A DNA stretch of 64,000 nt from Synanceia verrucosa. Taxonomy: Eukaryota > Chordata > Actinopteri > Perciformes > Synanceiidae. How positions within the stretch are numbered: position 1 is the first letter of the stretch; each line of letters opens with the position of its first letter. The translations under genes and the position numbers were made by a program. Below, one piece after another: positions 22,991 through 36,500 of the stretch. A model generated the notes under the pieces. The model ran no database searches. It was given only the letters and a program-made list of their open reading frames with translations, and was not told where the DNA came from. The stretch is taken from the NCBI GenBank assembly GCA_029721515.1, contig CM056562.1, forward strand, positions 11,057,335-11,121,334, read 5' to 3'.

Positions 22991-24536
22991 GAAAAATATA
23001 TTCTATTAATTGCATAGGGGAAGCTTTTAATGTTTGAATGTGTGATCATTTACATACGTCCCTTCAGAATTCCTAAATACCCCTTGTATCTATTGCTGCA
23101 TTGTGATTTTATTTTTAATTATGACCATTACTATAAATAATGCCTCTTAAAGGATGTCTCCATACTTAAAGAGAAATGGCATTTTGTGTGATCATTGTTG
23201 TTCTATAAATTGTTGGCTTGTTCAGGGTTAACAGAAATGTGCTGCACTGTGGGCATTGAATAAGAAGCTTCAGATAAAGCGGACTCATCATGACGAACAA
23301 AGATGGTTGAAATAAGTGGATTCCACTGTGCCAAATGGGGTTATGAGATATCTTGGATATACTCATAATCATACTGATGTTGAGAACTGAAATTATTAAT
23401 TCATTGGAAGTGTGTGTAGTACTTGCAATCAGCAGGTAAAAACCTATTGTCAAGCTGGTACTCTAATGCAGTAATATCAGTAGTTATCAAGGCTGCATTG
23501 TAATATGACTAATATTAATGTTGAGACCTGTAATCAGCCAAATGCCCATGTCTATATTGTTATTAAAGTGTTGTGAAGATCCCTGCCGACACCTGTGCTG
23601 TTCTGATTCTGAGCTTTCTGGTCTAATGGCTTCTTAATGCAAACTTCTGAAATACTGCACGAAGTTTTGCTTAGGTTGGCTTCTGGCAGGGAGGCTATGG
23701 GCAGCCTAGGCTGTATTTCAATGCATAACAACTATTAAATATGCTGTCATTCTGGCTCTTACTGCCAAGCTCTTGGTCTGAGATGTTGTCCTGTATATCA
23801 TAAAACAAGACAGGACGTAATGAAGATAGACAGGCTGTCTGAGCCGTGACCTTCATAACACACAGAGTACACTTGAGCTGGTTTCACTCTCCAAACACTG
23901 TTTAAAAGAGGTCTTCTCTCCATCTCTGACACATCCTCTTTGCGTCTAGTACCCTCAGATGTTTTCATAGCACACTGTTTATGTAACACTGGCTCCAGAC
24001 TGCGGAGAAACAATTTACGCACGCCTTGTTTAAAAAAAAACAAAAAACAAAAAACAAACTACAATGCAGAATAATTACCCACTTTGTGTCTGCCGCTGTC
24101 AAGGCAAAACTGAATGGCATTAAATAATGAGCACTGGGTATCTTCAGCGTAGGCACTTTTCATACTCATCTGACAGATTGAGAGAGATCTCTGGAAGGCT
24201 TTGAGCTTTTTTTGCCATTTGAGTTCACTCAACACGCCCTGATAAGACCCTATTCATCCTCTCCCCCTTCATCAGCCAGCGAGGGGTTGGACCATAACCA
24301 AATTCACATCATCACTGAGACTTCAGACATGCTGTTGTCTGTGTACTGTTGACAGAGAGCTCAGTGGCAGCTCGTGGTCTGGCTTCAGCACAGAGATGAT
24401 TTCTTAATGGAGCTAACAAAGCTATCTTTCAAGGTTAGTTTTAAGCATTGACTGTGCCTGTGTGTACAGTACGTGCATGTTTTGTTTACACTCAGCATTA
24501 TCTATCTAAATTTCCAATTTCCAGAGTCAGTTCTAA

Positions 24537-24964
24537 CATCCCATACAGAAAAGAAACAGAAAAAAAAACTTACTAAAAAATGTACCGAAATTCATGAATA
24601 GCATATGATTTACTCTTGAAAGTGGCGACTTTTGTGATCTTTTCATACAAGACAATAGAAGTATAAGGATATGTATGTATGTATCATTACTGTAATATAC
24701 TATTTTGATAAATACACAAAGCAGTTTAATTTTGTTTAAATTTACTAAGGATCTTATATTCGGAGTCACAGTTGTATGCTTTTCATGCAAAGGAGATTTC
24801 CTTTACATGAAACTTGTATGTAAAGCATACAACAGTGAATGATACATACAATATCCTTATACTTGTATGAACAGAATGCAAAAGTGTCCACTTTCAAGAG
24901 TAAATCGTGAATTTCAGTACATTTTTTAAATATATTTTTTTCTGTTTCTTTTCTGTATGGGATG
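24537..24964. mobile_element. 428-bp fold-back element with long inverted arms
   Basis: The left arm (24537 to about 24690) begins CATCCCATACAGAAAAGAAA. The right arm (about 24833-24964) ends TTTCTTTTCTGTATGGGATG. The arms remain alignable for roughly 130-150 bp, sharing AAAAAATGTAC, TTTACTCTTGAAAGTGG, TTCATACAAG and TATAAGGATAT. The left arm has two extra segments of about 10 bp. A second stem is nested inside (GTTGTATGCTTT at 24771-24782 with AAAGCATACAAC at 24822-24833). There is no coding capacity and no convincing target duplication at the ends. It is a fold-back or MITE-like DNA element of undetermined family. Confidence 0.78.
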
Positions 24965-27379
24965 GTTCAAGCTAGGGTAGTGTTTATTTTTTTTTTCTGG
25001 GTGCAGGCTGGGCCTTGTACTGGAGGCCTGAGCGGGCTGCATCATCTGACAGCTTTGTGGTTTCATCTGACGGAGCAGACTTATTTATGTCTCTCATCCT
25101 CTGTGCAGCTTCTCTGAAGGCCCATGCTACAAACCACAGAGAGTGCACAGCTATTGATGGGGTCTCACATTACAAAGCCCTCACACAGACAGGCAGCAGC
25201 CAACCTCCAATTTCCATGTTTCTGCCGCCATTAAATCTGGTCCTTAGCAGGTTCTTGACATGTTTGATGTCAGGACTTATGGTTTATTATCTGTAACTAG
25301 TGTGGGACTAAGATCTCAGTCTGTGCCCTTGAGTTTAGTAATGGCTATTAGGCTCAGCAGCAGGTGACATTTCTCTCTAATTTGACTTTGAAAATATACT
25401 TGTAATGTTTTCTTCTAATGTTCACTCAACAGCACAGAGAGAAACAGAAACAACAAAATTGCAATTTTTCGGTGCATCAGATTGTTTAATGTTTAATTTC
25501 TGTTTGTAGATATGGTAACACTTGGTATCAACGTCAAATATTTCAGAGGCAATCATTGGAGTCATCTAAACTGTTCCATAGTCAACTAATATTTGGCTCT
25601 AAGATGTCACACTGACCTAAGAATAATACAATTCATATTACAATCATACTTCAGTCGACCTTTCATTTTGGGGGGTTGCAATTTCAGGAGGGGTTAAAGA
25701 GAAAATTAAAAACAAAAATCAATTAAGTGATTTGCTGAATTGGATGGAAATGGCACTGATGTGGAAAAGGCTTTTAATCTTGGTGAGCCACCTCTTGTTC
25801 CATTAAGCGTATATCCCCTGCTTATCTTACTCATCATTCCTTCCAATGCCAACAGTCTTGGTGATTTTTAATGAACCCATTATGTCCTGATTCAGTCCAC
25901 CAGGACTGGCAGGCACACCATACGCTCATGAATTGGACTGGAAACAATCAAAGTACAGTCAGGCCCTGGTGATGATGCTACAGCCCAGTTAGAGACAGAA
26001 AATGGCTCACAAAATCCCCAACATGGCTTTTGGGAGATCAAAAAGCCTGCAGCTGGGGCGGAAAAATAAATACTGTGTTTAGAAACCTCTGTAGAGTTTT
26101 TCTGTCCGTGTGAGAAGCCACGGTTTCTGAGTTGTCTATGTCAAGCTGCTTGCATTACAATGATGAGAGTGATTCTGCAGCAGAATCTCACATCACATCA
26201 CTGTATAGATATGATCGTGATGAAGGCCATGGAGAGGAGTGGCTGCTGTTACTGGATAAAAGTAAGGAGAAATAAAAAAAAAAATGTGAACAGAAAAAAG
26301 GAAGAGGAGTCCTGTACTGTAAATGGTGATGATGTAGGCAATTTGTTGATGGGATTAAAAAGTGCTGAAATTCTCGGCTGTTTAACGATGACAGCAAAAA
26401 CTCTTGTCCTCTGTCAGTTCATGTGCTTCTCAATTTTAGTATTGTGGTCTCATCTGATGTTGAGCTGCTGTGTGGGCTAGCACACTTCAACCTTACTGCC
26501 TCCTCTGTTTTTAATAGATAAGTGTGGCAGACTTCAAAATGCTTTTAGATGATGCCAGTGTCATTCCAGCACGAGCAGGACACACACCCACGTTTTAGGG
26601 GTCAATAATTAAGGAAGTGCTTTATAAAAATGCAGGCAGTTTTATTCAGGTCACACGAGAAAGTAAAAAGCAGTCATGTGATGACTCAATGAAGTTGTTC
26701 TCACCGTATGAATGTTCAGCAGCTATTTTAATAACTGACAATATGTAGCCCTCATAACATATTCAGTTATGGAAGTTGTCCTGCTAAATATTCCTTTTCT
26801 TTTGTTCTGACCATGACCTAACGTTGACCATAAGGAAGCAGTCAGAGTCTTGTTCCATTTTATTTGAAGTCATAAAATAATAAACAATTGATCACATAAA
26901 AAATAATCAATGAAGAGTTTTTGGTCAAGGCTATCTCGGCAAAATGTAATTTGCTTCTATTTTATTTTTTCTGGCCTGTCAACTGTGTGAAACTCTCTTA
27001 ACTTCAACATTTAATAGTGACGGTTAAATGTTCTGAAGCTCATCTTTGGCTTTTGACTGTTGATTTTGAATTAGTTTGAGTGGATAGAAACTAAATTATC
27101 AAATATTGTTAATTTGCTAATTTTCTAGTAATGAATATTTATAACTAAGAAACACTGCTTTTGTGATTATATATTATGGCAACAGTCATTTTGTTGAGCT
27201 GTTGGGAAATCAACATGGATGTGAAAACATTAAAACATTTAAAGTCAAGGATGACTGGACTTTATAGAAACCATATTTTCCTCCCTCACGTTTTGAAGCG
27301 TGGTGCTGACTCATGCTGTTCAACATGAACACCTCTTTTCCTTATAAGCAAACTTACTTGAAACCACATGCCATAGAAT

Positions 27380-27620
27380 AATTTATTTGTTGATTCAAAA
27401 ATGATCTTTGATCAGCTGCATTTGACAAGGCCATTAAATTGCTACAAATGTTCCCAGCATGCTGTGCCACATGTTGATATGGTTTTTCGAGCTGTGATAA
27501 GAAGTGATGCTGTTCCTTTTGTCATTATTCACGCTCTACAATTGATTCTCCACTATTCCATCCAATTGGGTAACTTGACTTTTATTCATAATTAAAGCTA
27601 TCTAGATGCAAATCAGGGAA
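27380..27620. promoter_or_regulatory. Weak candidate conserved non-coding block
   Basis: A non-repetitive block rich in homeodomain-type ATTA words, with a POU octamer ATGCAAAT at 27606-27613 and a TTATTCATAATTAAAGC stretch at 27580-27596. It reads like vertebrate regulatory sequence, but conservation cannot be judged from one genome. Confidence 0.15.
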
Positions 27621-28824
27621 CATCAGAGGGCATATTGTGCTGCATGCATATCAAATCTTACTATCCAAAGATGCATCTTTTTTCATTTATGTTGCAAACT
27701 CCAAGTAGTATATATAATAAGTAGTAATATATAAATGCTTGCATACACACACACTCCATTATGTTATTGTGGAGATTAAACAATCATTGTGCTAATTTAG
27801 AATTAATGTAAATTGAAAATTTAATGTATCCATTTCCATGTTGAGAAGAGTTCATTGATACATTCTGTCAGTCATTTTCTGATCATCACTCTGGATTTCC
27901 CTATTGTCCATTATGGAAAATATGATCAGTGTTAAGTATGATGTTTTGTCTCTCATCACAATGAATTAACCCGAGTTCAACAAATTCAAGAGATGCAACA
28001 TCTGCACAAGTCCTGAACCAAACCATACTCACATGCTGTTGTCTTTCAGTATAAGACAATCTCTGTGCAGCAGCTAGGTGGCCTTTTCTATGTGGACTTT
28101 AGTCATTAGATCATATGCAAGGGGAGCTGAAATACTACAATTATATACATATACAGTATATATAGAAAATGTAGAATGTATATTCAAAATGGCAGTAGAC
28201 ATCACATCATTGCTTTAGAGACACAAGATTGTGCAGTGCACTGAAGAATGAACAAACCCACCAAGTGTGATTGGCAAATAATAACCACACGCACCAGATC
28301 ATGCGATTGTGTCAATCCTGAGTGTGATTGATTATTTTGACAAGTGCATCTTGTTCCCACTGTTTCACACTGAGAATTTTCTCCCTGCTTAGAGGATAAC
28401 AAGACACTCGCCATGCTACATGTTCCCACTTTGAAAATACCTTCTCCATTTCAGGGTATTTTTCTGACATGAAAACATGCCGAATGCTTTTTCAATCGTG
28501 TTCCACCTTGTCAACTTCCATATTGTGAGAAACAATGTATGCTGGCCAACATGTTGATGGCAGACTGTTGTGAAAGCACTCGCGTCATAGTGAGGCCTCT
28601 TACAATTTTTTAAAACTTTAATTTTTATGCGTTCTTATTTTCATGAGAAAGCTAATCTTGTCATGAAGAGAAAAGTAATTGATTTTCCTGCTCCAGATCT
28701 AATAATACAGTTGAGGGAACAGAAATCTGGAACCTTTGAAACCTCTTTAGTGTTCACAGTCCAATGTAGTCGCTGTGCTACCTGAATATGAGCGTTTATT
28801 ATGTGATCTGTATCTTCTGTGGTT

Positions 28825-28859
28825 GGTGTGTGTGTGTGCGTGTGCGTGTGTGTGTGTGC
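28825..28859. repeat. (GT)n microsatellite
   Basis: GT repeat with two GC interruptions, about 35 bp. Confidence 0.9.
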
Positions 28860-28991
28860 ATATATATCGTTTATATATTTATTTGTGTCTTTACTTATCA
28901 AGCGTTTTCTGATTTATGCATATTAATTTAGTAGCTGTTATTGCAGTTCATTTGAGAATTAATGTGTGGTGAGAGAGAAATTGTAAGAGGC

Positions 28992-28995
<4 letters not shown>

Positions 28996-29028
<33 letters not shown>
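28996..29028. repeat. (GT)n microsatellite, uninterrupted
   Basis: About 16 perfect TG units. It is one of three GT tracts within 400 bp. Confidence 0.95.
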
Positions 29029-29030
<2 letters not shown>

Positions 29031-29151
29031 ATAGCTCTCATATTCACTTCTGTCTGCTCACAGCGCACACATCGTTAAAAGCATCCAAATAGCACAATAT
29101 GAGAGTGGAAAAGACAGTCAGCGTGAGACATGAATGGATTAATGAGTCATC

Positions 29152-29218
29152 TGTGCGTGCGTGTGTGTGTGTGTGTATGCGTGTGTCTGTGTGTGTCTGT
29201 GTGTCCGTGTGTATGCAT
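29152..29218. repeat. Imperfect (GT)n tract
   Basis: Mixture of GTGC, GTGT, GTCT and GTAT units. It accounts for the Cys/Val-rich + strand frame and the His/Thr-rich minus-strand frame here. Confidence 0.85.
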
Positions 29219-29362
29219 GAGTGCATGCGGGTGGACGGGCATGCATGTGTGAACAGCGTCAGTTACTCTATTTACCCATGTAGTCTTTACGGTGCCAGAG
29301 GACCCTGATTGCCGTGTCCAGTCAGATCTGAAGCACCAGATAATTATATCCCAGCTTCCAGC

Positions 29363-29366
<4 letters not shown>

Positions 29367-29424
<58 letters not shown>

Positions 29425-29426
29425 CT
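29367..29426. repeat. Compound (CT)n(CA)n(CT)n microsatellite
   Basis: About 15 CT units, then about 12 CA units, then a short CT run. The 153-codon frame across 29292-29753 passes through this tract and shows no domain. Confidence 0.95.
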
Positions 29427-30585
29427 TCCTTGCCAATGCCTGCAATGTTTTCTATTGCTTGTCTTTTGTTTAATATTTTTACTTCACAACACATTGTATT
29501 ATACGCACACCTCCACGCAAGTGGTGACAGCAACTCACATCAGAATTCATCTTTGGTTTATTTTGTTGGCATTTGGATGTCCGTTTCCCATTTTTGTCAC
29601 GGCACTGGTTTCAGTGCATGCACATTGTGCACATCTATAGTTGACCCTTTAGCACCCTTTATTCTCAGTGTTTTTTCGTTACACCATGATTTCTGTCCAC
29701 GCCACATCAGTGTTTCCACTGCCCTGAAAAGCCAGTGTGAAGAAATGTTTTAAGAGGTCTCTGACCTGAGATGAATTGTGATGAGGTCCTGAATTAACAA
29801 GGCAAAGGTTAATGTTATTGTAATTATCAGTGTGGAGTCATATGGGAGATGATTCTCCATCACTGAAGAGTCTGTGTGATCACATCTAATGCATTAGATT
29901 ATTAATTAGATTCAAACACTGCCTTATTCATTCTTTATTAATACTAGTGCCATCCAGTTTGTTATTGTTATACCTATTTCAGGGGTCAAAGATGTCAGTG
30001 GAAAGCTAAATGGGAATTGAGTAATGACAGACACAGACTGCGGAAGCGGCGTAACAGCTTCCCTGCGGTTTGTTGAGTTGCATGTAATTATCATGCATGG
30101 TTTGGCCCATTGGGCCAAGGTGTCAAGGTGTAAAAATGGCCTTTGGTGAGTCACAGCAGTGAGGCTGAGAGCATTTACTCCAGGGGAGATGGAGAGGAAC
30201 TAGAATAACTGTCCTATACAATATATCATCTTGTTATGTTTACCTATCACCCACAGCCAGTGCGTATGGTTTTGGGACAAGCTAGGCTCAATTCAGGAGT
30301 ATAATAGGATATTCTTGGACATATCTGCCACTGCAAAGAATTTAAGGCAAGGAGCTCTTTTAAAGGTAGCTGTACAAGATGGAATTACACCTTGATATTT
30401 ATTTGACAGTCTTTTGCCAGGCCAATAGTAGGAACAATACTAGTGGTACACATATATCAGTCTCTGGATAGGAGTGTGACTGGCTCCTCTGGTACTGCTC
30501 TCTGCTGCTGACGACAGCCAGATAGGCAGTGAACTACTGGATGTGTTCATCAGAGTTTGTGTGTCAGAGCGGTGCTGTCAGGGAG

Positions 30586-30638
30586 GCTTACCCTGACTGG
30601 ACTTTTGCAGCGTGTTTTGCCACGCTTACCCTGACTGG
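30586..30638. repeat. 15-bp direct repeat, 38 bp apart
   Basis: GCTTACCCTGACTGG occurs at 30586-30600 and again at 30624-30638. The intervening 23 bp are unrelated. It could be a minor local duplication or a deleted insertion footprint. Confidence 0.6.
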
Positions 30639-31868
30639 TGCGTCCATCATCACCTCCCTCTCCTTGTAGGGCAACTTAAAATGCAGAGTCTGCAGGAAAT
30701 AAAGCCCCGCTGTGAGTCAGAGCACCAGACAGAAGCAGCTGTGATGAATGAGGCCTGGGGGTTCAGGCCTCAGTAGTGACCAAGACCAGAGACATTCCTC
30801 TGGACCTGCTGCTGGAATTCTGGGACAGGCTCAAAACTGTATGAAATGCATGTATATGTGAGCGAGAGTTTGTAAATTCAAATCGGGATGTCACTTATAT
30901 GTGATGGAGTGTCAAAAAATGTGTGGTGATGTTTGCTCTTAGACCAACAATCCTATTTAAAGGCGTCTCACCAAGCATGTATCAGTCACACCTAGGAGTC
31001 GTTTTCATGAAGCTAAATTTATTAAATCATAATTCAGAGGAGGTGGTACACTATAGTGAAAATAATCTCATACACTGTTTTAATTTGCGTCATGCTGGGA
31101 TTTGTCACTGTTACAGATGATGCTGTGTGAAGCCACCAGAGTCTTGTTAGGTAGAGTTGTGTGAGGGCTGACGTGATTTGCATTATTCAGAGCATGCTGC
31201 ATAAGTGTGTGTTAGCTCCTGTCACTCCATGAGGGCCCAGGGTGCTCTCCCACAGTGCACAAGAGGCTCCCCGTGTAGAGCCTCCACCAAGGCCTTTCTC
31301 CGCTCTGGTAGACAATTAGAGACGGCTACTGTTGCCCGTGGAAGGAAAAGATCAATTCCCCTTGCTTCTTACAGGTCCTGGATGGAGAAGAATGCTCACG
31401 CATGCCCTCATCTCTGTTTCTATTTTCCCACAAAGAAGTAATTTCAACCTTTTCATTTACAGCCTAGTTAATATTAGAAGTGAAGCTAATGACAGAGGGC
31501 AATTGTTTCATCACTTCACAATTAAATCTTTCTTCCAAAAGGAAAAAAAAAGTCACTGTGGGAAGGCATCATGTTGGAATCACCCAGGCTGGCTTTTCCA
31601 GTTGAATCAGAGTATTAGCATGACAGCTGTGTGATTAACCAATCCTAGCTTCTCATCAGTATGACCCAGAAGTCAGCGGTAGGCCCGGAGGAGCTGATCA
31701 CACCCAAGTTAGTCCCAGGATTGTGACAGAAGGAGCTGCCTATACCTTTCTGTGTATCTGGCCGTTCACACCATCTTCAGCTTCACCTGTTCACATGCAG
31801 GGCCATAGCAGGAACATATGTCAGATCACATCCCTGCAAATTTGGTGAGAAACTGAACCAGTAAGGGT

Positions 31869-31914
31869 TTGTGTGCGTGTGCGTGTGCGTGTGCGCGTGT
31901 GTGTGTGTGTGTGT
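31869..31914. repeat. (GT)n microsatellite with GC interruptions
   Basis: GTGTGCGTGTGCGTGTGCGT units passing into a pure GT run, about 45 bp. Confidence 0.9.
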
Positions 31915-32722
31915 CATAGATCTAGGGTTGGTCCACGGTGATGCTTACCCACTTAGTGTGACGAAATTAAAAGTGAAGCCAGAGTGGAAAGCCCTCCTTG
32001 ATGTGACTCACAATTGATAGTCATAATTACAACGACAAGAAATCAATTATCACAATTCAAAGTGATTTGTTGCTACCTTTGCCTCACTAATTGCATTGTT
32101 AAAAGGCCACCAACATAAGCATTAACCTCTTTTTGAAGAAAATCCATACAACTATCAGAGGAAATAGGTTCAGGCAGACATGTCTTTCATCAATCGCATG
32201 GCATCAGCTTTTTTTTCTCGCTGTGTTTTTGCAGAAGCATCTGTGTGTAGACTCTCGGAGGACTTTACAGCAGCTGCTAATGCCTCATTTACAGCAGATT
32301 CTTCTGAGCTAATGTTTGGTGCGGAACATCCCATGACTCCTCTTGTTGTGTATGTAGACAGAAGAGTTGACCATGGTATCATGTCTGAGAGTGAAGCAGA
32401 TTTTTGTGTGTATGGAAACGTAGAATTAACTTCCATTGAAGGACCCTTTCACTAGCCTTAAACTAACCCTTAGACTACATCTTGGTCTCTCACCCTGACA
32501 CAAGGGGGGGGGAAAAGAGACCTTGAAGCAATGCTGTTTCTAATTGGGCCACTAATCGAATGTCACTCTGGCGAGCCACAAGGAGCTGGACGGATTAAAT
32601 TGCCCAGGACACAGGTGAGACTGCGATAAAGAGAGGATGGCTACCCTGACAGCAGGACCTGCAGGCCTTGTCTTTCAGTGTTGCTCGTACTTTCTCAAGC
32701 CCAGAGGACAGAATAATGCTAC

Positions 32723-32767
32723 CTGAATGCTGTTAGTGTACACAGTGTGTACACTAACAGCATTCAG
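32723..32767. repeat. Perfect 21-bp-stem hairpin with 3-nt spacer
   Basis: The left arm 32723-32743 starts CTGAATGCTGTTAGTGTACA and ends in C. It is followed by AGT (32744-32746) and a right arm at 32747-32767 that is its exact reverse complement, ending ACTAACAGCATTCAG. Complementarity stops abruptly on both outer sides. The stem is too short and its loop too tight for a normal pre-miRNA, and there is no T tract to suggest Pol III termination. It is best explained as an inverted duplication made by template switching, or as a site that can extrude a cruciform. Confidence 0.9.
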
Positions 32768-33084
32768 CTGGAACTACACAGACAGCAGAAATCTCTCACC
32801 AAATCAACTGTTGGTTAAGCTTTCATTCTTGCTCTTGAATCAGTGTGAATCCTCCTCACCTCATCTGCTGTTTGTGTCTCACCCACAGACAGCTGTATTG
32901 TTGTTGACTGTTAAAATACATAACTAGTGTGCAATACAGACGTTACTAAAGGAATGACTGCTTTGAAAATAATAGACCTTCCATCCAATATAACAGACCT
33001 ACTATTAATTTGTATGAATTATTTACCCATGTATAAAATGAAACAGAATAAGGTGCAATTAAGAGAACACAAGTAATTAGATTC

Positions 33085-33500
33085 ACATCAATGCCAGCCT
33101 TTTTTTTTTATTAATAAATAATTTGCCATTTCAGAAAACAATTACATGCACATCCAACAAAGAGATTTAACTGACAAGTGTTTCTGTTTTGCAAATTATT
33201 GTTGAACCCATAACATGTTCTTGTTGATTCAGTGTTTGTATAACAGCAATTAATTCAATTCGCAGCTCTGATTCCCTGCAAAGCATGTTGTGTGTTATGT
33301 CCTGTTTAAAATACAGCACAGGCACATTGCTGCATCTGTTCTGCACGCGTACATGAGATTATGCGCAGGTATACCAGTTACTTGTCCTTGAATGTAAAGG
33401 GAACATGCTTGTATCTATCACAGTGATGTCATTTTACACCACTTGACAAAAAGCCAGGCTGATTTTAATTGTTTAATGGACAAATCGGGCAAGAATGAAA
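33085..33500. other. AT-rich intron block, weak conserved-element candidate
   Basis: Non-repetitive block with several homeodomain-type words (ATTAATAAATAATTTG, CAATTAATTCAATT, GATTTTAATTGTTTAATGG) and an octamer-like ATGCATAT. I see no exon or transposon here. Regulatory status is unproven. Confidence 0.15.
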
Positions 33501-36500
33501 TGCATATAATGTCAAGACTGGCAAATGTGATTTAAAATATCATCTCCTGTCGCCATTTATCACAGTAAATGCTTTTTTTTCTCTGTGAATGCCATTTTAT
33601 TCCCAAAGTTTGCCTTTTCTCTCAGTGTGACTAGATGCAAACAGTACACTTTGCACTGCTGTTTTCCTTTTCTGCTACTGTCTGTGTCGTGGCACAGTGT
33701 TAATGTAATGTCAGTTCAGCTTCCTTCAGAGGCGAGTCGCTCCATCAGACGGTACATTCCTCCGTTAGCCGGGGAATCAGTGCAGCCAGCTTCCAGCATT
33801 ACTGCTGATAACTGTAGCAGAGCCACAACACTGCTTAATCACGGCAATATCAGAGATAGAGTGACAGAGGACATCTTTCACTGCCCCCTTTTATAGCTAT
33901 AGAGGCTCTGATATGTGAGTCTCATCTGACAGGATACACGTTTTTCCCTTTAATCGAGAAAGACATGAAATTATACCTGATAAATAAAATTCCCTAATCA
34001 CTTTGGTTCTTGATGATATTTTATGAAACAAATTTTAAGTGCATCCTTGGCAAAGCCAATGCATTAAAATGCTTCTGTCTCAAGTGGTCACAGTCAAATG
34101 TAAGGGTTTGCTATGTTAAACCTGACTATGTAATTGGAGGCAGCATCTATTGAATTTTAGAGTTAAATTTGTTGCCTTTGCAAGAAAGGGTTGTTATGTG
34201 AGTGGTATAAATGGAGAAAAGAGAATATCTGGAGACGCTAAATCAAAAATATAAATGTTTTAGGACATTGCTACGTTTTGTCCACCTCAATTACAAAATA
34301 TAAATGCAGTAAAAAACAGTCTTAGTCAAACTGACTGCAAAAAAACAACAAGACCTTAGATTGGAGTTTGTTCTTGTTATATAAAGCATTAGATGAAGCT
34401 TTTAACAGAGAACTGTTATGCAACAGTATTTCAGAGCTGACCCACAGCAGTAATTTTACAACCCTTCACAGTTACAAGACATTTACAAGCAAACACCAGC
34501 TCTAGTTCAAAACTAATAACTCTAGTGGGCACAGACCACACTGTAGATATGTGCTTGTTGTTAAGTGTTATCAGTTAGTTGTATTTCAGTCCTAGAGGAA
34601 ATTTTTTTGAGGTTTAGACTTAAATTATTTTGTTGCTTTAACTGATTACAGCCTTTTATACAGTACCAGTAGCTCTGTAAGCTGAATGTTTGGATAAACA
34701 AGCCATGTTATATGCAAGTAAGTACATACTGTGAAGGCGATGTGATAGCAGTGTGAGTCATTGATGTTTAAATATTCTTTTTCTTTCTACTGGCTAATGT
34801 CACAGTTCTTCTCTGGCCTGCTTCAATGTTAATGGTTAGGCATGGTTAGTCTCTTTAGAGTACAGCACAGTTACAGATGTGTTTTACCACAGCGATCAAG
34901 GGACCAGCAGCTCAGTCTTGCTGCGGTGCCCCAGGCTACATGGCAGTGATGACATCCCCTTCAGCAGCAGCAGCAGCCCAGCTGGAAACCAGTCTGCTAG
35001 ACATCCCCTAGACAACCCATGCTAGTAGCTGGCACTGCCCTCATCCTCAGAAGGGAAGGAGGGAAGAGAAAGAGGCTCCTCGGGCATGATAAGCTCTGAG
35101 GAGCATGTGGAAGAAAAGTGGGGCAACTTGGTCCCCTCTGCAAGAGTCACTCTACCCATACCTCATATACATCTTTCCCTGCAGCGTTAGGTGTCAAGAC
35201 AATAACTCAGACCGAATGAATAAAAAGGCAGGTATTCAATACCAATTTGTGTAGATTTTTTCTAGCCCCAGCTCTCTTTGCAATGCTCTTATCTCCACTT
35301 CACTGATCCAATGGTGATGAGGAAAAGGTATGGATGATTCATCCCTGTTGTGCTGTGTTGTTGTCGTCCTCTGGCGGCAGTCCTGTCAGAAGGTTGTAAA
35401 TCTGCGGCAGCAGGGAAGGTTATATGTTTGGATTTTATTCAGGCTGACCAGCCAGGTCTGTGTGGGCTGTCCTTGGGTGTTGATGCTTCCCTGAATGGTC
35501 GACGTTTTATTGACAAAGTGCTTGTGACCAGGGCAAAGAGGAGTAAATCAGGAGGTCACCCTCACTGTGAGGGGACACTAGACCATCGCCTCGTGGGGAA
35601 AAACACACTCTGTGGAGTCTTTTTTGGGAATGTTTACTTCAACATTTTATTGATATGTTTGGTTTATTTATGGTGGCTGTTGTATTTAGAAAGTGGAATA
35701 AGTATCACACTTCGGAGACAATTACAGAATCAAACAATATGAAATGTGTCACTGGGAAGTTCCTCACAGGAAGTGTTTTGATCCATTGTGCCTTTCATAC
35801 AGACACACACAAATGTACACACACAGTTATATCATATGAAAAGACAGCCATCCTACAGAGAGGGAATTACTTGCTGTCACAGTCACAACCCCATGAAGGT
35901 CACAGAAAAAAGCACAGATGGCCTTTTGCACTAAATCAGCAACTTTTCCAAAGTGCGGTCAAACAGTCTCACATGGAGTTGATTCACACTCTAGCCCACT
36001 TACACTTTGTTATCCAAACAACATGTAAAGCTATACATCAAGCACCTCTGAATCTCAGCATCGTTTTATGAACACAATGAAAATGGCAGCGTTTGAGGAA
36101 TGTCATTTAAAGAAAACTCTTCAAGAATTATCAGAAAAAAGTTACTACTTAAGGATTAATATTGACATGACTAATTTGTTTTTAGTTGAAAATTTGCATT
36201 TGAGGAATTAGTCACATTTTAAGTATTGAAGAGGTGAATTTGATCTAAAAATTAATTAATTTTAGCTCCAATGAACACAGGTAATTCTTGTGATATAACA
36301 GGTGTCAGGTTTCCTAAGTTTAAGATTAAATTCAAATCAGGACATCTCAAACATAGTTTCTCCATGTCAGCTCTTAAACCTGCAGTCAGGAACTTTCAGT
36401 AAATATGATAAGAAGTTATTTTATAAAACTGTTGCTGTATCCTTACAGAAGTGCGGGAGACAGATAATCTTTGATAAAAGATCTTCTCTGTCCCAAAAAA

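Noticed and set aside
29292..29753. 153-codon frame on the + strand
   Set aside because: Runs through the CT/CA microsatellite; the translation is Ser-Leu then Thr-His repeats and the rest has no domain.
32723..32767. Hairpin as a microRNA precursor
   Set aside because: A 21-bp stem with a 3-nt loop is shorter than a Drosha/Dicer substrate, and complementarity does not extend outward.
35350..36071. Two overlapping + strand frames of 130 and 138 codons
   Set aside because: No family motif, offset reading frames over the same DNA, and no exon signals; treated as chance.
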